Shown: positions 39,301 through 47,957, counted from the first letter of the stretch. The stretch is DNA of 64,000 bases from Pseudomonas sp. HN11 (GCF_021390155.1 NZ_CP089985.1:6093501-6157500); one strand, 5' to 3'. Notes: generated by a model from the letters alone, not told the origin. Numbers and translations are program-made.

Positions 39301-39855
39301 TTGGGTGGTGTAGCGGCCGGCGGTGTCGAGCAACACGGCTTGATCGGTAAACCACCAATCGCAGTTACGCGTACCGCCGACGCCACGCACGGCACCGGCG
39401 CCCAATTGCGCGGCCAGCGGGAAGTGCAGGCCGGAGTTGACCAGCGCGGTGGTCTTGCCCGAACCCGGCGGGCCGATGATCACATACCACGGCAGCTCAT
39501 AGAGATTGCGGCGTTCGTCCCCACCGAGCTTGGCCTTTTTCAGCAGCGCCAGGGCCTCGTCCATGCGCTGGCGCAGGGTGGTGAGTTCTTCGGCGGTGGC
39601 AACGCTATTCGGGTCGGCCGGGGTTTCGGCGGCCAGGCTGCGCATCACTTCGGCGGCCTGGCGGCGCGCCTGGATGATGCGGAACACGCGGTACGCAATC
39701 CACACCGCGAACACCAGAATGATCAGCGCCCAGCGACGCCCTTCCGGCACCAGCACGTCGAGCAACGGCCCGACAAACCAGATGATCAGGCTCAGGGCGA
39801 TCAGGCCCAGCACGGGGATCACCCAGCGAATCATGAAACTGAAAAACGCCTTCAC
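36355..39855 (-). CDS. tssM: type VI membrane complex protein TssM (IcmF)
   Basis: The 1,166-residue protein has two N-terminal membrane helices (within residues 5-60), a cytoplasmic NTPase-like domain with Walker A IIGPPGSGKTTALVNSG (about 125-142) and DTAGRYTTQD, a third membrane helix (about 447-467, VLAATVALVVVISGLWW), and a long periplasmic part ending in the IcmF C-terminal domain. TssM links TssL in the inner membrane to TssJ on the outer membrane. It overlaps tagF and tssL by four bases each. Length and features are those of an intact TssM. Confidence 0.97.
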   Translation of the reverse strand: MKAFFSFMIRWVIPVLGLIALSLIIWFVGPLLDVLVPEGRRWALIILVFAVWIAYRVFRIIQARRQAAEVMRSLAAETPADPNSVATAEELTTLRQRMDEALALLKKAKLGGDERRNLYELPWYVIIGPPGSGKTTALVNSGLHFPLAAQLGAGAVRGVGGTRNCDWWFTDQAVLLDTAGRYTTQDSNSTVDKAAWLGFLDLLKKQRSRRPIDGAFIAISLSDLLLGTDAERAAHAAAIRLRIQELYTQLGVRFPIYLMLTKLDLVPGFMEFFDNLSKDERAQVWGMTFALDDGKNTDSPLAHLQSEFAGLEQRLNERLVERLQQERDPARRDLIYGFPQQFGALKDCLQSFLEGVFKPNAFEERVLLRGVYFTSGTQEGSPIDRLIGAMAQSMNLDRQHLARQSGTGRSYFIEKLFTAVAFAERGLVGVNPKVERRRKWIARGVLAATVALVVVISGLWWVSYRANQAYIAQVDQKVAPLGQTVQSLSPAQRDILAVLPLLNAVKNLAGDSPSWSEGLGLYQGDMLEAESASVYRKLLIAVFAPRLVTRIEEQLHGGGNSDFLYEGLKAYLMLADAEHYDPDFIKAWIALDWDRNLPRDLPADQRQALAGHLQSLFERHPPNARLDPRLIDDLRRQLQQLPVAQRVYDRVKRQKLPEGIPDFRINEAAGRDAALVFSRKSGKPLGEPLSGFFTAKGYRQAFLLSSLNQTGTLAEEQWVLGHEQADQQNVVSLAADVRRLYFQDYQRQWDALLADIDFVPITSVAQAADVLRVISGPTSPLKKLLVAVAKETDLQAEERQLAAKGVPVEGGVDKLKERLGSLLGQEQPTANAPAAADDPVTAHFAELNSIVSKNEGEPAAIDGLLTDMNALYVQVSAMVGASGDALLGEAKNQAAAAATRVSLNAERQPPLVQGMVKSVVNSTTNSMMGGVRNQLNAAWVSEVVNVYRQSLAGRYPMSPGSARDATLDDFGQFFGVGGVMDNYFRKYLQPYVDTSAQTWRWQPGAAQKLGIAPGVLQTFQRAATIRDAFFRAGGTQPIVRFELKPVSMDPTITQFLLDLDGQQLSYDHGPSRPVAMQWPNPGSIGVVRISIMPPSASGRSGVTLDGPWAWFRLLEQSDLTAGNSPDRFNLRLRVDGASIAYELRANSAFNPFKSRVLSGFSLPERL

Positions 39856-41141
39856 TCGACGCCCTCCGCCAATACGGTGATTTCAACCCGACGATTGCGG
39901 GCACGGCCTTCGGCGGTGGCATTGGTCGCCACCGGCTCGGTGTCGCTGCGGCCCTCGGCGCTGAAACGGTCGGCCTGGCCGGTCTTGGCCGCGAGGATCT
40001 CCAGCACCGACTTGGCCCGCGCCTCCGACAGCGCCCAGTTGGACGGGAAGCGCAGCGTGGCAATCGGGCGATTGTCACTGTGCCCGGTCACGCGCACCTG
40101 GCCCTTCACTTTGCGGATGGCGTCGGCGATGCGCAGCATCAGCGGCTGGTAGTCATCGACGATGCTGGAGCTGGCGGACGCAAACAGCTCGTCGCCACGA
40201 ATGGTCACCACTGAACGGTCGACCGCATCTTCCACAGCAACGCGCCCGGCCTTGATGTCTTCCACCAGGAAGCCGGCCAGCCGTGGACGCTCGATCACCT
40301 TGGGCTGCGCCACCGGACGGTCGATGGCCTGCACCGGGATCTCGCCCAATGCGTGAATGTTCTTGAACACCGGTTCGGCATCCGACGCCAGTTTCATGCG
40401 CAAGCCAAACAGCAGCGCCAGCAACAGCGCCAGGCCGATGGCCACGGCGATCCACGGCGGCATGAATTGCGCCAGGCGATCGCGGGCCACGGTCACGCCA
40501 CGCCAGTGCGGTGACAGTTCGCGCTCGTGTTCGCCACGCGCGCTGCGAATGGCAGCGGCCGTGCGTTCACGCAGGGTTTCCAACTGGCTACGACCGTCGT
40601 TCATCACGCGGTAGCGACCTTCAAAACCCAGGCACATACACAGGTACAACAGCTCCAGCAGGTACAGGCGTTCCCGTGGGCTTTGCAGGCAATGGTCCAG
40701 CAACTGGAAGACTTTTTCGCCGCCCCAGGCTTCGTTGTGCACGGTGATCAACAAGCTCTGCTTGCCCCAGTCACTGGTGCTGCCCCAAGGCGTGCTCAAC
40801 ACCGCTTCATCCAGCGCGGTGCACAGTGCGTAACGGGCCAGCAATACTTCGTTGCGGGCAACACCGGCCGCTTCGGCGCGCTCTTCGAACTGGCGCAAAT
40901 ACGCCAACAACTGCGCGCGCAGGCTGGCCGGCGCCGGATGGGCGATGGTGTTGCGCAGGCGCGTCAGCAGCGCCAACAACGGGCCGGCGGCGCTTTCCAG
41001 CGGGTTGAGGCCCTGGCTCTTGCCGGTAAGCATCGGCGCGGCCGGCATGGCTAGCGGCGAAGGTTCGGCACGCGCAGGTTCCGGCGCGCGGCCACCCGGA
41101 CGCGGCATGAACTGGGTGCGGTCATCATCATTGGGATGCAT
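39852..41141 (-). CDS. tssL: type VI membrane complex protein TssL with OmpA-like domain
   Basis: The 429-residue protein has a DotU/IcmH cytoplasmic domain (about residues 55-215), one membrane helix (about 228-250, WIAVAIGLALLLALLFGL) and a periplasmic OmpA/MotB-like peptidoglycan-binding domain (about 300-425) with VTGHSDNRPIATLRFPSN and ALSEARAKSVLEIL. It is therefore an extended TssL that can anchor the complex to the cell wall by itself. It overlaps tssM by four bases and follows tssK by six. Confidence 0.97.
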   Translation of the reverse strand: MHPNDDDRTQFMPRPGGRAPEPARAEPSPLAMPAAPMLTGKSQGLNPLESAAGPLLALLTRLRNTIAHPAPASLRAQLLAYLRQFEERAEAAGVARNEVLLARYALCTALDEAVLSTPWGSTSDWGKQSLLITVHNEAWGGEKVFQLLDHCLQSPRERLYLLELLYLCMCLGFEGRYRVMNDGRSQLETLRERTAAAIRSARGEHERELSPHWRGVTVARDRLAQFMPPWIAVAIGLALLLALLFGLRMKLASDAEPVFKNIHALGEIPVQAIDRPVAQPKVIERPRLAGFLVEDIKAGRVAVEDAVDRSVVTIRGDELFASASSSIVDDYQPLMLRIADAIRKVKGQVRVTGHSDNRPIATLRFPSNWALSEARAKSVLEILAAKTGQADRFSAEGRSDTEPVATNATAEGRARNRRVEITVLAEGVE

Positions 41142-41147
41142 CGCGGA

Positions 41148-42482
41148 TTATCCTCGGATCGCCCAGAAGGCCAGGTTCAAGCCCGGGAACTGCCCGGCGA
41201 TATGGAAGGCGAAACCACCGGAATTGCTCAGTTGTTGCCAATGCTCGCTGCCGCGATCGAGCTCGTAATACGTCGAGCCGGCGTGGTACGGCAGTTGGCG
41301 TGGCGCCACCGGCAGAGGCAACAGGCCAATCCCCGGCAGTTGCAGGTTGACTAGGTCGCGGATGTGCTCCACCGAACCGACTTTGCTCTGCTGGCCGAAG
41401 CGCGCACGCAGGGTTTCGCCGGGGACATCGGCACGCACCACCAGAATGAAGCTGGCGTTGTCGAGCAGGGTCTTGTCGGCCAGCATCGCCACGTGGACGC
41501 CGTAGGCTTTCTCGACAATCGGGATCGGCGTGGCCTTGCTGTCGATCAGCATCGACAGCGCTTCGCGCAACGCCGCCATCACCGGGGAAAAGCTCAGGGC
41601 CAGGTCGTCGTGCTGGTACTGCGGGTATTCCTGGGGGCGACGGCCCGAGGTCGAGAAGGTCGAGAACTCACCGGCCAGGCTGACCAGTTCACTGAAGAAG
41701 CGCTCCGGATGCAGCGGGCTCAACTGGCTCAAATGCTGGATCAGTGGCTGCGCTCGGTTGACCAGTTGCAGCAGCATGAAGTCGGCAATCTCCGACGCGC
41801 CACCGGCGCCCGAGGCCACCACGCGCCCCGCCAGGGCTTCGCCGCGCTGGTGCAGCAGGCCGAGTAGCTCGCTGCGAAATGCAGTCAGCGGCTTGCTTGC
41901 AGCCACGTCCAGCACGGGTGGGATGTAGGTGTCGTCGAGTACCAGCGCGCGGTCGGCGCGTTTTTCCTTGATGCGTACCAGGCCAATGGCAGCGTAGTCG
42001 CTGATGCCATCCTGGGCGGTGAGCAAGCGCAGGGCGCGGGAGCCGACGGCCACCGGGGCGCGGTTTTCGAACGGCGCGTTGTCATCACGCACTTCGCGTA
42101 CCTGGCTCACATACCGCGCGGCTTCCAGGGCTTCGCCTTCCTCCACGGTATCGCGGGCGCCGGCACGCTTGAGCGGCAGGGCCAGGTACACCAGGCCGTC
42201 GCGCAGGTTGTCATCGATGTTCAACGGGCTTGGCGCCAGGTCATCCTGGGGGATATTGAACGGCGTGCCGTCGGGCAGCAGGCCACGCGCCGACACGATC
42301 GCCAGCTTGCCCTGGGCCAGCAGGCCCTGGTCGATCAGCAATTCGGAAAAGCCCCAAGCCCCGGCAGACAAGGGGCGGCTGCGGGCATCAATCAAGTTTT
42401 CCAGGTAACGGTCATGCTGCTGGAAGTGCTGCGTTCCGATGAACATGCCTTCCGACCAGACCACGCGATTGTTCCAGGACAT
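41148..42482 (-). CDS. tssK: type VI baseplate protein TssK
   Basis: The 444-residue protein starts MSWNNRVVWSEGMFIGTQHFQQHDRY, the hallmark opening of TssK, and continues with LSAGAWGFSELLIDQ and a C-terminal domain ending AGQFPGLNLAFWAIRG. TssK is a trimeric adaptor that connects the baseplate wedges to the TssJLM membrane complex; the C-terminal part binds the membrane complex. It lies between tssJ (18 bases) and tssL (six bases). Confidence 0.97.
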   Translation of the reverse strand: MSWNNRVVWSEGMFIGTQHFQQHDRYLENLIDARSRPLSAGAWGFSELLIDQGLLAQGKLAIVSARGLLPDGTPFNIPQDDLAPSPLNIDDNLRDGLVYLALPLKRAGARDTVEEGEALEAARYVSQVREVRDDNAPFENRAPVAVGSRALRLLTAQDGISDYAAIGLVRIKEKRADRALVLDDTYIPPVLDVAASKPLTAFRSELLGLLHQRGEALAGRVVASGAGGASEIADFMLLQLVNRAQPLIQHLSQLSPLHPERFFSELVSLAGEFSTFSTSGRRPQEYPQYQHDDLALSFSPVMAALREALSMLIDSKATPIPIVEKAYGVHVAMLADKTLLDNASFILVVRADVPGETLRARFGQQSKVGSVEHIRDLVNLQLPGIGLLPLPVAPRQLPYHAGSTYYELDRGSEHWQQLSNSGGFAFHIAGQFPGLNLAFWAIRG

Positions 42483-42500
42483 GGGGGCTCCGATTGCTTC

Positions 42501-43010
42501 TTATTGGGCAGGGCTGGATGGGGAGGCCACGATGTCGGCGCGCACGGCACGCACATCGAGGCTGATCTGATATTCGGTGTATTGGCGTGCGGGCACGTTG
42601 ATCACCGTGCGCCATTGCGCGCGGTCCAACTCGCGATAGCCCACCAGCAAGCCGATCTGGCGCGTGGACGGGTCGAGGTCACGCTGGATGCTCAGTTGCT
42701 CGCCGGGCTGCACCATCACTTCGTCCTGGTCCAGCAGGTCCAGGCCGAGTGTGGATTGGGCGCGGTCGGCCAGTGCGAAGTAATCGGAGCGGGAAAAAGT
42801 GGCGGCATTTTTCAGCTCGAAGATGCGCACCCGCACCGGGGCGGCCTGGCCGTTGGCACCGGGGTTGAGCCCGTTGATCGCGTGAAAGTGCAGCTCGACG
42901 GCGGCCGTATCCGCTTCAGCCTCGGCAACTGTTTCGGGGTTGGCGGCGTCTTTGGCACACGCCGTCAGCAGCAGTAAGGTGGCGACTGCGAGTAAAAACC
43001 TGGGAATCAT
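42501..43010 (-). CDS. tssJ: type VI outer-membrane lipoprotein TssJ
   Basis: The 169-residue protein has a lipoprotein signal peptide with lipobox LLTAC (Cys about 18). The mature part is a small beta-sandwich with VELHFHAINGLNPGANGQ and PVRVRIFELKNAATF, typical of TssJ/SciN. It sits in the outer membrane facing the periplasm and is the first component of the TssJLM complex. A 57-base gap separates it from fha. Confidence 0.95.
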   Translation of the reverse strand: MIPRFLLAVATLLLLTACAKDAANPETVAEAEADTAAVELHFHAINGLNPGANGQAAPVRVRIFELKNAATFSRSDYFALADRAQSTLGLDLLDQDEVMVQPGEQLSIQRDLDPSTRQIGLLVGYRELDRAQWRTVINVPARQYTEYQISLDVRAVRADIVASPSSPAQ

Positions 43011-43067
43011 CCTGCGTCCTCAATGACGTGTTTAGCTATCCGTTGATCCATGTGTTGCGGCGCGGCG

Positions 43068-44396
43068 TTACCGACGCTGTCGTGCGCTGTGTTCTTCGTA
43101 GGCCCGGCTGAATTCGCGGCCGAACAGATCCTGGAAATCTTCTTGGGCCTCGCGGGAAATATTGCTGTAGAGCTCGGTGAACTGCTGCCAGTACTGGGCC
43201 TGACGGGAGCCGTTGAAAATACTCGAGAGCCCGCCCGGCTTGCCCATGCGCTCTTCCAGCTGTGCCGGTTCGAAGCGGCCAAGCAGGTGTTTGATCGCGG
43301 CTTCCACGCCAGCCATCACCGCCAGTTGGTGGGCACGCAGGTCATTGAAACTGTCGCGTACGGCGGCATCCGGCGCCATAAACGCCTGGTTGCCGTGGCG
43401 CAGGAGTAGCAGTAACGCTTCGTCGGCATTCGGGGCGAATTTCAACGGATTGTTTTCAGCGGGCTGGATCATGGTCTGCTGCATGCGGAACTCACCCTTG
43501 AGGCTGGCACGGGCGCGCAACACGTCGATCAGGCCTTCGACCATCAGGCGGTAGCTGCGGCCGATGTTCTCCATCTGGGCCTCGGCCTGGACTTTGTCCA
43601 GGCGCAGTTGATCAAGGCCGGCGCCGCGCAGGAACGCTTGCAGAAGATCAGGTTGTTGGCTGTCTGCCACGGGAAGCACAGGCTCGACTACAGGTGGTGG
43701 CTGGATGACCGGCGGTGTGGGTGGCGGCGGCGGAGCACTGGCAATGGGCGCTGGCGTGTCGCCAAACAAGTCCCAGTCTTCGGGAATAACCGAGCCCGAC
43801 ACGACGGGCGTCTCGGCCACGGGCACGGCGACAGGCATCGGTGGGCGAAAGTCGTGTTGCTCGGAAGGCACGTGGTCCGGCACAGTCGGCGGCGGCACGG
43901 CGGTGGGGCTGAGGAAATCAAACAGGTCCGGCAGCGTGTCCATTGAAGACGCACCCTGGAACTGCGGCGCGATCACCGGCACTGGCGCGGGCTTGCTCGA
44001 CACAGCCCCCATCAGCGCTTCAAAGCTGTTGGGCGAATCACCGGCAAACGGCTGGCTGTCGACGGCCTGCACGTTGAAGTCGATGCGCGCCTGGATCTCG
44101 TAATCGCCGATACGGATCAATTCACCGTCCTGCAACGGCTCGCTGCTACCCCGACGCATACGTACACCGGCGTTGACCAACTCCACACCATTAGTGCTGT
44201 TATCGGTCAAATAATAACGGCCATCCTTGTATTGAATAACGCAATGTTGAGAGGAGACCAGGCGCTCTGGATCAGGCAATACCCAGTCATTATCCAAGCT
44301 GCGGCCGATAGCCATCGCGCCCTGGTTCATGGACTTTTCGGAGCACTGCCCAGGGGTAATCTTGTGATAACTAGTGATAGTCAAACACAGCGACAT
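43068..44396 (-). CDS. fha1: type VI FHA-domain protein Fha (TagH)
   Basis: The 442-residue protein has an N-terminal forkhead-associated domain (residues about 25-100) with AIGRSLDNDWVLPDP, SSQHCVIQY and DNSTNGVEL, which binds phosphothreonine. A proline-rich middle follows (about 130-250), then a conserved helical C-terminal domain (about 265-425) with FSRAYEEHSAR at the end. In P. aeruginosa Fha1 is the substrate of PpkA and PppA and its phosphorylation triggers assembly. It is the first gene of the leftward operon, with a strong AAGGAGG ribosome site and a sigma-54-like promoter upstream. Confidence 0.95.
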   Translation of the reverse strand: MSLCLTITSYHKITPGQCSEKSMNQGAMAIGRSLDNDWVLPDPERLVSSQHCVIQYKDGRYYLTDNSTNGVELVNAGVRMRRGSSEPLQDGELIRIGDYEIQARIDFNVQAVDSQPFAGDSPNSFEALMGAVSSKPAPVPVIAPQFQGASSMDTLPDLFDFLSPTAVPPPTVPDHVPSEQHDFRPPMPVAVPVAETPVVSGSVIPEDWDLFGDTPAPIASAPPPPPTPPVIQPPPVVEPVLPVADSQQPDLLQAFLRGAGLDQLRLDKVQAEAQMENIGRSYRLMVEGLIDVLRARASLKGEFRMQQTMIQPAENNPLKFAPNADEALLLLLRHGNQAFMAPDAAVRDSFNDLRAHQLAVMAGVEAAIKHLLGRFEPAQLEERMGKPGGLSSIFNGSRQAQYWQQFTELYSNISREAQEDFQDLFGREFSRAYEEHSARQRR

Positions 44397-44550
44397 CTTG
44401 CCTCCTTGCTGATACTTCGCGCGCGGTCGATTCCCAGGACAGCGCCTCCCGGGATATCGCCATCAGGTCGAGCAATCGACCGTCTAAACCTACCAGTGCC
44501 AGCATGATCGCTGATCTTAACTGGGCTCTATGACAAAAATCCTGTTCCGG

Positions 44551-44566
44551 TGCAACGTTCGACCCA
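44551..44566 (-). promoter_or_regulatory. putative sigma-54 promoter for the fha-to-tagQ operon
   Basis: On the minus strand the sequence TGGGTC, five bases, TTGCA fits the sigma-54 pattern TGGCAC-N5-TTGCA with both invariant GG and GC at the right spacing and two mismatches. Transcription would start near 44540, about 144 bases before fha. The 393-base gap 44397-44789 holds no gene; an inverted pair TGTCA (44599-44603) and TGACA (44625-44629) lies between the two promoters. Confidence 0.5.
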
Positions 44567-44677
44567 CCAGTCGCGCAGGTTGTTAAGCACCGCACATCTG
44601 TCACAGAGGGCGAATAGCTTACCTTGACAAGGCATAAGTACTACACCAAAAATGCACAACTTCTTGAATACCAGTGA

Positions 44678-44693
44678 TGGCACATTAGTGGCA
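44678..44693 (+). promoter_or_regulatory. putative sigma-54 promoter for the tssA-to-clpV operon
   Basis: TGGCAC, five bases (ATTAG), TGGCA matches the sigma-54 consensus at all but one position, with the GG and GC pairs at the required 10-base separation. Transcription would begin near 44704, about 85 bases before the tssA start. It points away from the leftward promoter at 44551-44566. Confidence 0.6.
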
Positions 44694-44789
44694 TCTTGCT
44701 TATATGACCAAGAAACCATGCAAAGTTCCTCGCGCAACTAATGCATGAATTGCCCGTCATCTAACGGGCTGATAGGGAGATCAAATTCA

Positions 44790-45809
44790 GTGGATGTGCC
44801 GTTGCTGCTCACCGCCGTTTCCGCGACTTCGCCCTGTGGCGAAGACATGGAGTATGACGCGCAATTTCTGCAGTTGGAGCGTGATGCCAAGGGCCAACCC
44901 GAGCGCAGCATGGGCGATGCCATCCTGCCCGCTGAACCGCCGGAGTGGCGCAGCATCCAGCAGCAAAGCCTCGACTTGCTCGCTCGCAGCAAAGACCTGC
45001 GCATCACCCATTTCCTGCTGCAAAGCGCCCTGGCCCTCCAGGGTGTCGCGGGCCTTGCCGAAGCGCTGACGCTGATCGACGCGTTGCTGCGCGATTACTG
45101 GGCCGACCTGCACCCGCGCCTGGATGCCGACGACGACAACGACCCGACCGTGCGTATCAACGCCCTCACCGGCCTGACCTGCGACACCAACATTCGCTTG
45201 CTGCGCGAGAGCATCCTCACGCGTTCGCGCACCTTCGGCCCCGTGACTCTGCGCGCGGCGCTCAACGCCAGTGGCCTGTTGAGCTTCCCCGATGAACAAC
45301 TCGGCGCCCAGCAACTCAACGCCGCATTCCTCGACAGCGACCCCGAACAACTGCAAGCCACCCGTGACGCGTTGATTGCAGCGCGTGCGACGTGCGAAGC
45401 CATCGAACGGCAGGTCAACGATCAGGTCGGTTCCGCCCAGGGCGTGGACCTCAGCGCCTTGAAACAACCGCTCAAACAGGCGTTGCAGATCCTCAATCAA
45501 GCGGTGCCCGGCACCGCCGACAGCAGCGAACCCGAGGCCGTCAGTGACGACAATGCCCCCTCGGCCGACTTCGCCGCTGCGCCCGCGGCACCACGCCCGG
45601 TTGGCGATATTGCCAGCCGTGACGACGTGCTGCGCAGCCTCGACAAGATCCTTGCGTACTACACCCGACACGAGCCTTCGAGCCCGCTGCCGGTGCTGTT
45701 GAACCGGGCGAAGAATCTGGTGCACGCCGACTTCGCGGCCATCGTGCGCAATCTGATTCCCGACGGCATGTCCCAATTTGAAAACCTGCGCGGCCCGGAC
45801 GGCGAGTAA
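44790..45809 (+). CDS. tssA: type VI protein TssA
   Basis: The 339-residue protein has the ImpA N-terminal domain: PLLLTAVSATSPCGEDMEYDAQFLQLERDA, then DLHPRLDADDDNDP. The C-terminal region (about 260-335) with RDDVLRSLDKILAYYTRHEPSSP is the short conserved tail of the H1-type TssA. TssA helps dock the baseplate and guides sheath and tube growth. The GTG at 44790 is chosen as start because GGGAGA lies a suitable distance upstream and homologues begin with xDVPxLL; an ATG at 44745 would add 15 unconserved residues. Confidence 0.93.
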   Translation: MDVPLLLTAVSATSPCGEDMEYDAQFLQLERDAKGQPERSMGDAILPAEPPEWRSIQQQSLDLLARSKDLRITHFLLQSALALQGVAGLAEALTLIDALLRDYWADLHPRLDADDDNDPTVRINALTGLTCDTNIRLLRESILTRSRTFGPVTLRAALNASGLLSFPDEQLGAQQLNAAFLDSDPEQLQATRDALIAARATCEAIERQVNDQVGSAQGVDLSALKQPLKQALQILNQAVPGTADSSEPEAVSDDNAPSADFAAAPAAPRPVGDIASRDDVLRSLDKILAYYTRHEPSSPLPVLLNRAKNLVHADFAAIVRNLIPDGMSQFENLRGPDGE

Positions 45810-45863
45810 GCCGCCCGACTGTGCAGTAACAACACCGTCGCTCAAGCGACCAGGAGCAGCAAC

Positions 45864-46370
45864 GTGGCGAAGCAAAGTTCTCAGAAATTCATCGCGCGCA
45901 ACCGCGCGCCTCGGGTGCAGATCGAGTACGACGTCGAGCTCTACGGCGCCGAGAAAAAGGTCCAGCTGCCCTTCGTGATGGGCGTGATGGCCGATCTCGC
46001 CGGCAAGCCTGCCGAGCCTTTGGCGCCGGTGGCCGACCGCAAGTTCCTTGAAGTGGACGTCGACAACTTCGACTCACGCCTCAAGGCCATGCAGCCGCGC
46101 GTCGCGTTCCACGTACCGAACGAGTTGACCGGTGAAGGCAACCTGAGCCTGGACATCACCTTCGAAAGCATGGACGACTTCAGCCCGGCCGCCGTGGCGC
46201 GCAAGGTCGACTCGCTGAACCAACTGCTCGAAGCCCGCACCCAGCTAGCCAACCTGCTGACCTACATGGACGGCAAGACCGGCGCTGAAGAAATCATCAT
46301 GAAGGCGATCAAGGACCCGGCACTGCTCCAGGCACTTGCCAGCGCGCCCAAGCCTGCAGGGGACCAGTAA
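45864..46370 (+). CDS. tssB: type VI sheath small subunit TssB (VipA)
   Basis: The 168-residue protein begins MAKQSSQKFIARNRAPRVQIEYDVELYG, the standard TssB opening, and continues LPFVMGVMADLAGKP and KFLEVDVDNFDSRLKAMQP. It pairs with TssC to build the contractile sheath that drives the Hcp tube. The start has a GGAGCA ribosome site, and the gene is followed two bases later by tssC. Confidence 0.98.
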   Translation: MAKQSSQKFIARNRAPRVQIEYDVELYGAEKKVQLPFVMGVMADLAGKPAEPLAPVADRKFLEVDVDNFDSRLKAMQPRVAFHVPNELTGEGNLSLDITFESMDDFSPAAVARKVDSLNQLLEARTQLANLLTYMDGKTGAEEIIMKAIKDPALLQALASAPKPAGDQ

Positions 46371-46372
46371 TC

Positions 46373-47869
46373 ATGGCTGACAATACCGTTCGCGAAGGCG
46401 CGTCCAATTTGGGCGCCACCGAAGAAACCAGCGAGTTCGCCTCGCTGTTGATGCAAGAATTCAAACCCAAGACCGAGCGCGCCCGCGAAGCTGTGGAAAC
46501 CGCCGTGCGCACCTTGGCTGAACAGGCCCTGGCCCAGACTGACCTGGTGTCCAACGACGCGATCAAGTCGATTGAGTCGATCATCGCCGCCATCGACGCC
46601 AAGCTCACCGCCCAGGTCAACCAGATCATCCATCACCAGGACTTCCAGCAGTTGGAAAGCGCCTGGCGTGGCTTGCACTATCTGGTCAACAACACCGAAA
46701 GCGATGAGCAGCTGAAAATCCGCGTGCTCAACATCTCCAAGCCGGACCTGCACAAGACCCTGAAGAAATTCAAGGGCACCGCGTGGGACCAGAGCCCGAT
46801 CTTCAAGAAGATGTACGAAGAAGAATACGGCCAGTTTGGCGGCGAACCCTACGGCTGCCTGGTGGGCGACTACTACTTCGACCAGTCGCCTCCAGACGTG
46901 GAGCTGCTGGGCGAGCTGTCGAAAGTCTGCGCCGCCATGCATTCCCCGTTCATCGCTGCGGCCTCGCCGACCGTGATGGGCATGGGCTCGTGGCAGGAAC
47001 TGTCGAACCCGCGCGACCTGACCAAGATCTTCACCACCCCGGAATACGCCGGCTGGCGTTCGCTGCGCGAATCGGAAGACTCGCGCTACATCGGCCTGAC
47101 CATGCCGCGCTTCCTGGCGCGCCTGCCATATGGCGCCAAGACCGACCCGGTAGAGGCCTTCGCCTTCGAAGAAAACACCGACGGTGCCGACAGCTCCAAA
47201 TACACCTGGGCCAACGCCGCCTATGCGATGGCGGTGAACATCAACCGTTCGTTCAAGCACTACGGCTGGTGCTCGCGCATCCGTGGCATCGAGTCCGGCG
47301 GCGAAGTGGAAAATCTGCCGGCGCACACCTTCCCTACCGATGACGGTGGCGTGGACATGAAGTGCCCGACTGAAATCGCCATCAGCGACCGCCGTGAAGC
47401 GGAACTGGCGAAAAACGGTTTCATGCCGCTGCTGCACAAGAAAAACACCGACTTCGCCGCGTTTATCGGCGCCCAGTCGTTGCAGAAACCGGCCGAATAC
47501 GACGACCCGGATGCCACCGCCAACGCCAACCTGGCCGCGCGCCTGCCGTACCTGTTCGCCACCTGCCGTTTCGCCCACTACTTGAAGTGCATCGTGCGCG
47601 ACAAGATCGGTTCCTTCAAAGAGAAGGACGAGATGCAGCGCTGGTTGCAGGACTGGATCCTCAACTACGTGGACGGTGACCCTGCTCACTCCACCGAGAC
47701 CACCAAGGCCCAGCACCCATTGGCGGCTGCCGAAGTGATCGTGGAAGAAGTCGAAGGCAACCCGGGTTACTACAACTCCAAGTTCTACCTGCGTCCGCAC
47801 TACCAGCTCGAAGGGCTGACAGTGTCGCTGCGCCTGGTATCGAAACTGCCTTCGGCGAAAAGCGCGTAA
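46373..47869 (+). CDS. tssC: type VI sheath large subunit TssC (VipB)
   Basis: The 498-residue protein has all the TssC hallmarks: residues 30-100 with the TKERAREAVETAVRTLAEQA-like helical region, FQQLESAWRGLHYLVNNTE, and later GEPYGCLVGDYYFD, a core PRFLARLPYG and the C-terminal HYLKCIVRDKIGSF. Two thirds of the sheath mass comes from this subunit; its N-terminal helix is the site recognised by ClpV in some systems. It follows tssB by two bases, and an 88-base gap with a REP-like hairpin separates it from hcp. Confidence 0.98.
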   Translation: MADNTVREGASNLGATEETSEFASLLMQEFKPKTERAREAVETAVRTLAEQALAQTDLVSNDAIKSIESIIAAIDAKLTAQVNQIIHHQDFQQLESAWRGLHYLVNNTESDEQLKIRVLNISKPDLHKTLKKFKGTAWDQSPIFKKMYEEEYGQFGGEPYGCLVGDYYFDQSPPDVELLGELSKVCAAMHSPFIAAASPTVMGMGSWQELSNPRDLTKIFTTPEYAGWRSLRESEDSRYIGLTMPRFLARLPYGAKTDPVEAFAFEENTDGADSSKYTWANAAYAMAVNINRSFKHYGWCSRIRGIESGGEVENLPAHTFPTDDGGVDMKCPTEIAISDRREAELAKNGFMPLLHKKNTDFAAFIGAQSLQKPAEYDDPDATANANLAARLPYLFATCRFAHYLKCIVRDKIGSFKEKDEMQRWLQDWILNYVDGDPAHSTETTKAQHPLAAAEVIVEEVEGNPGYYNSKFYLRPHYQLEGLTVSLRLVSKLPSAKSA

Positions 47870-47889
47870 ACCACGGATGAGCTAGCTCT

Positions 47890-47917
47890 TGCGGGAGGGG
47901 GCTTGCCCTCTCCCACA
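47890..47917. repeat. REP-like hairpin between tssC and hcp
   Basis: TGCGGGAGGGGG pairs imperfectly with CCCTCTCCCACA across a short loop (10 of 12 positions). It belongs to the GTGGGAG repeat type also seen at 19034-19065 and 54584-54619. In this position it could stabilise the upstream transcript end or lower read-through; hcp may need its own promoter or processing to reach high level. Confidence 0.6.
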
Positions 47918-47957
47918 CAAACCAAACACTGTGGCTGAGACCACACAGGGAGAAAAC

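Noticed and set aside
44599..44629. TGTCA...TGACA pair as a defined activator site between the sigma-54 promoters
   Set aside because: Five-base arms 21 bases apart occur by chance often; it is mentioned only as a possibility and not listed as a feature.
44745..44789. ATG start for tssA at 44745
   Set aside because: It would add 15 residues not seen in homologues and has no good ribosome site; GTG at 44790 has one and gives the conserved start.
46262..47800. 512-codon frame antisense to tssC
   Set aside because: tssC is one of the most conserved type VI genes; the antisense frame is a product of third-position GC bias.
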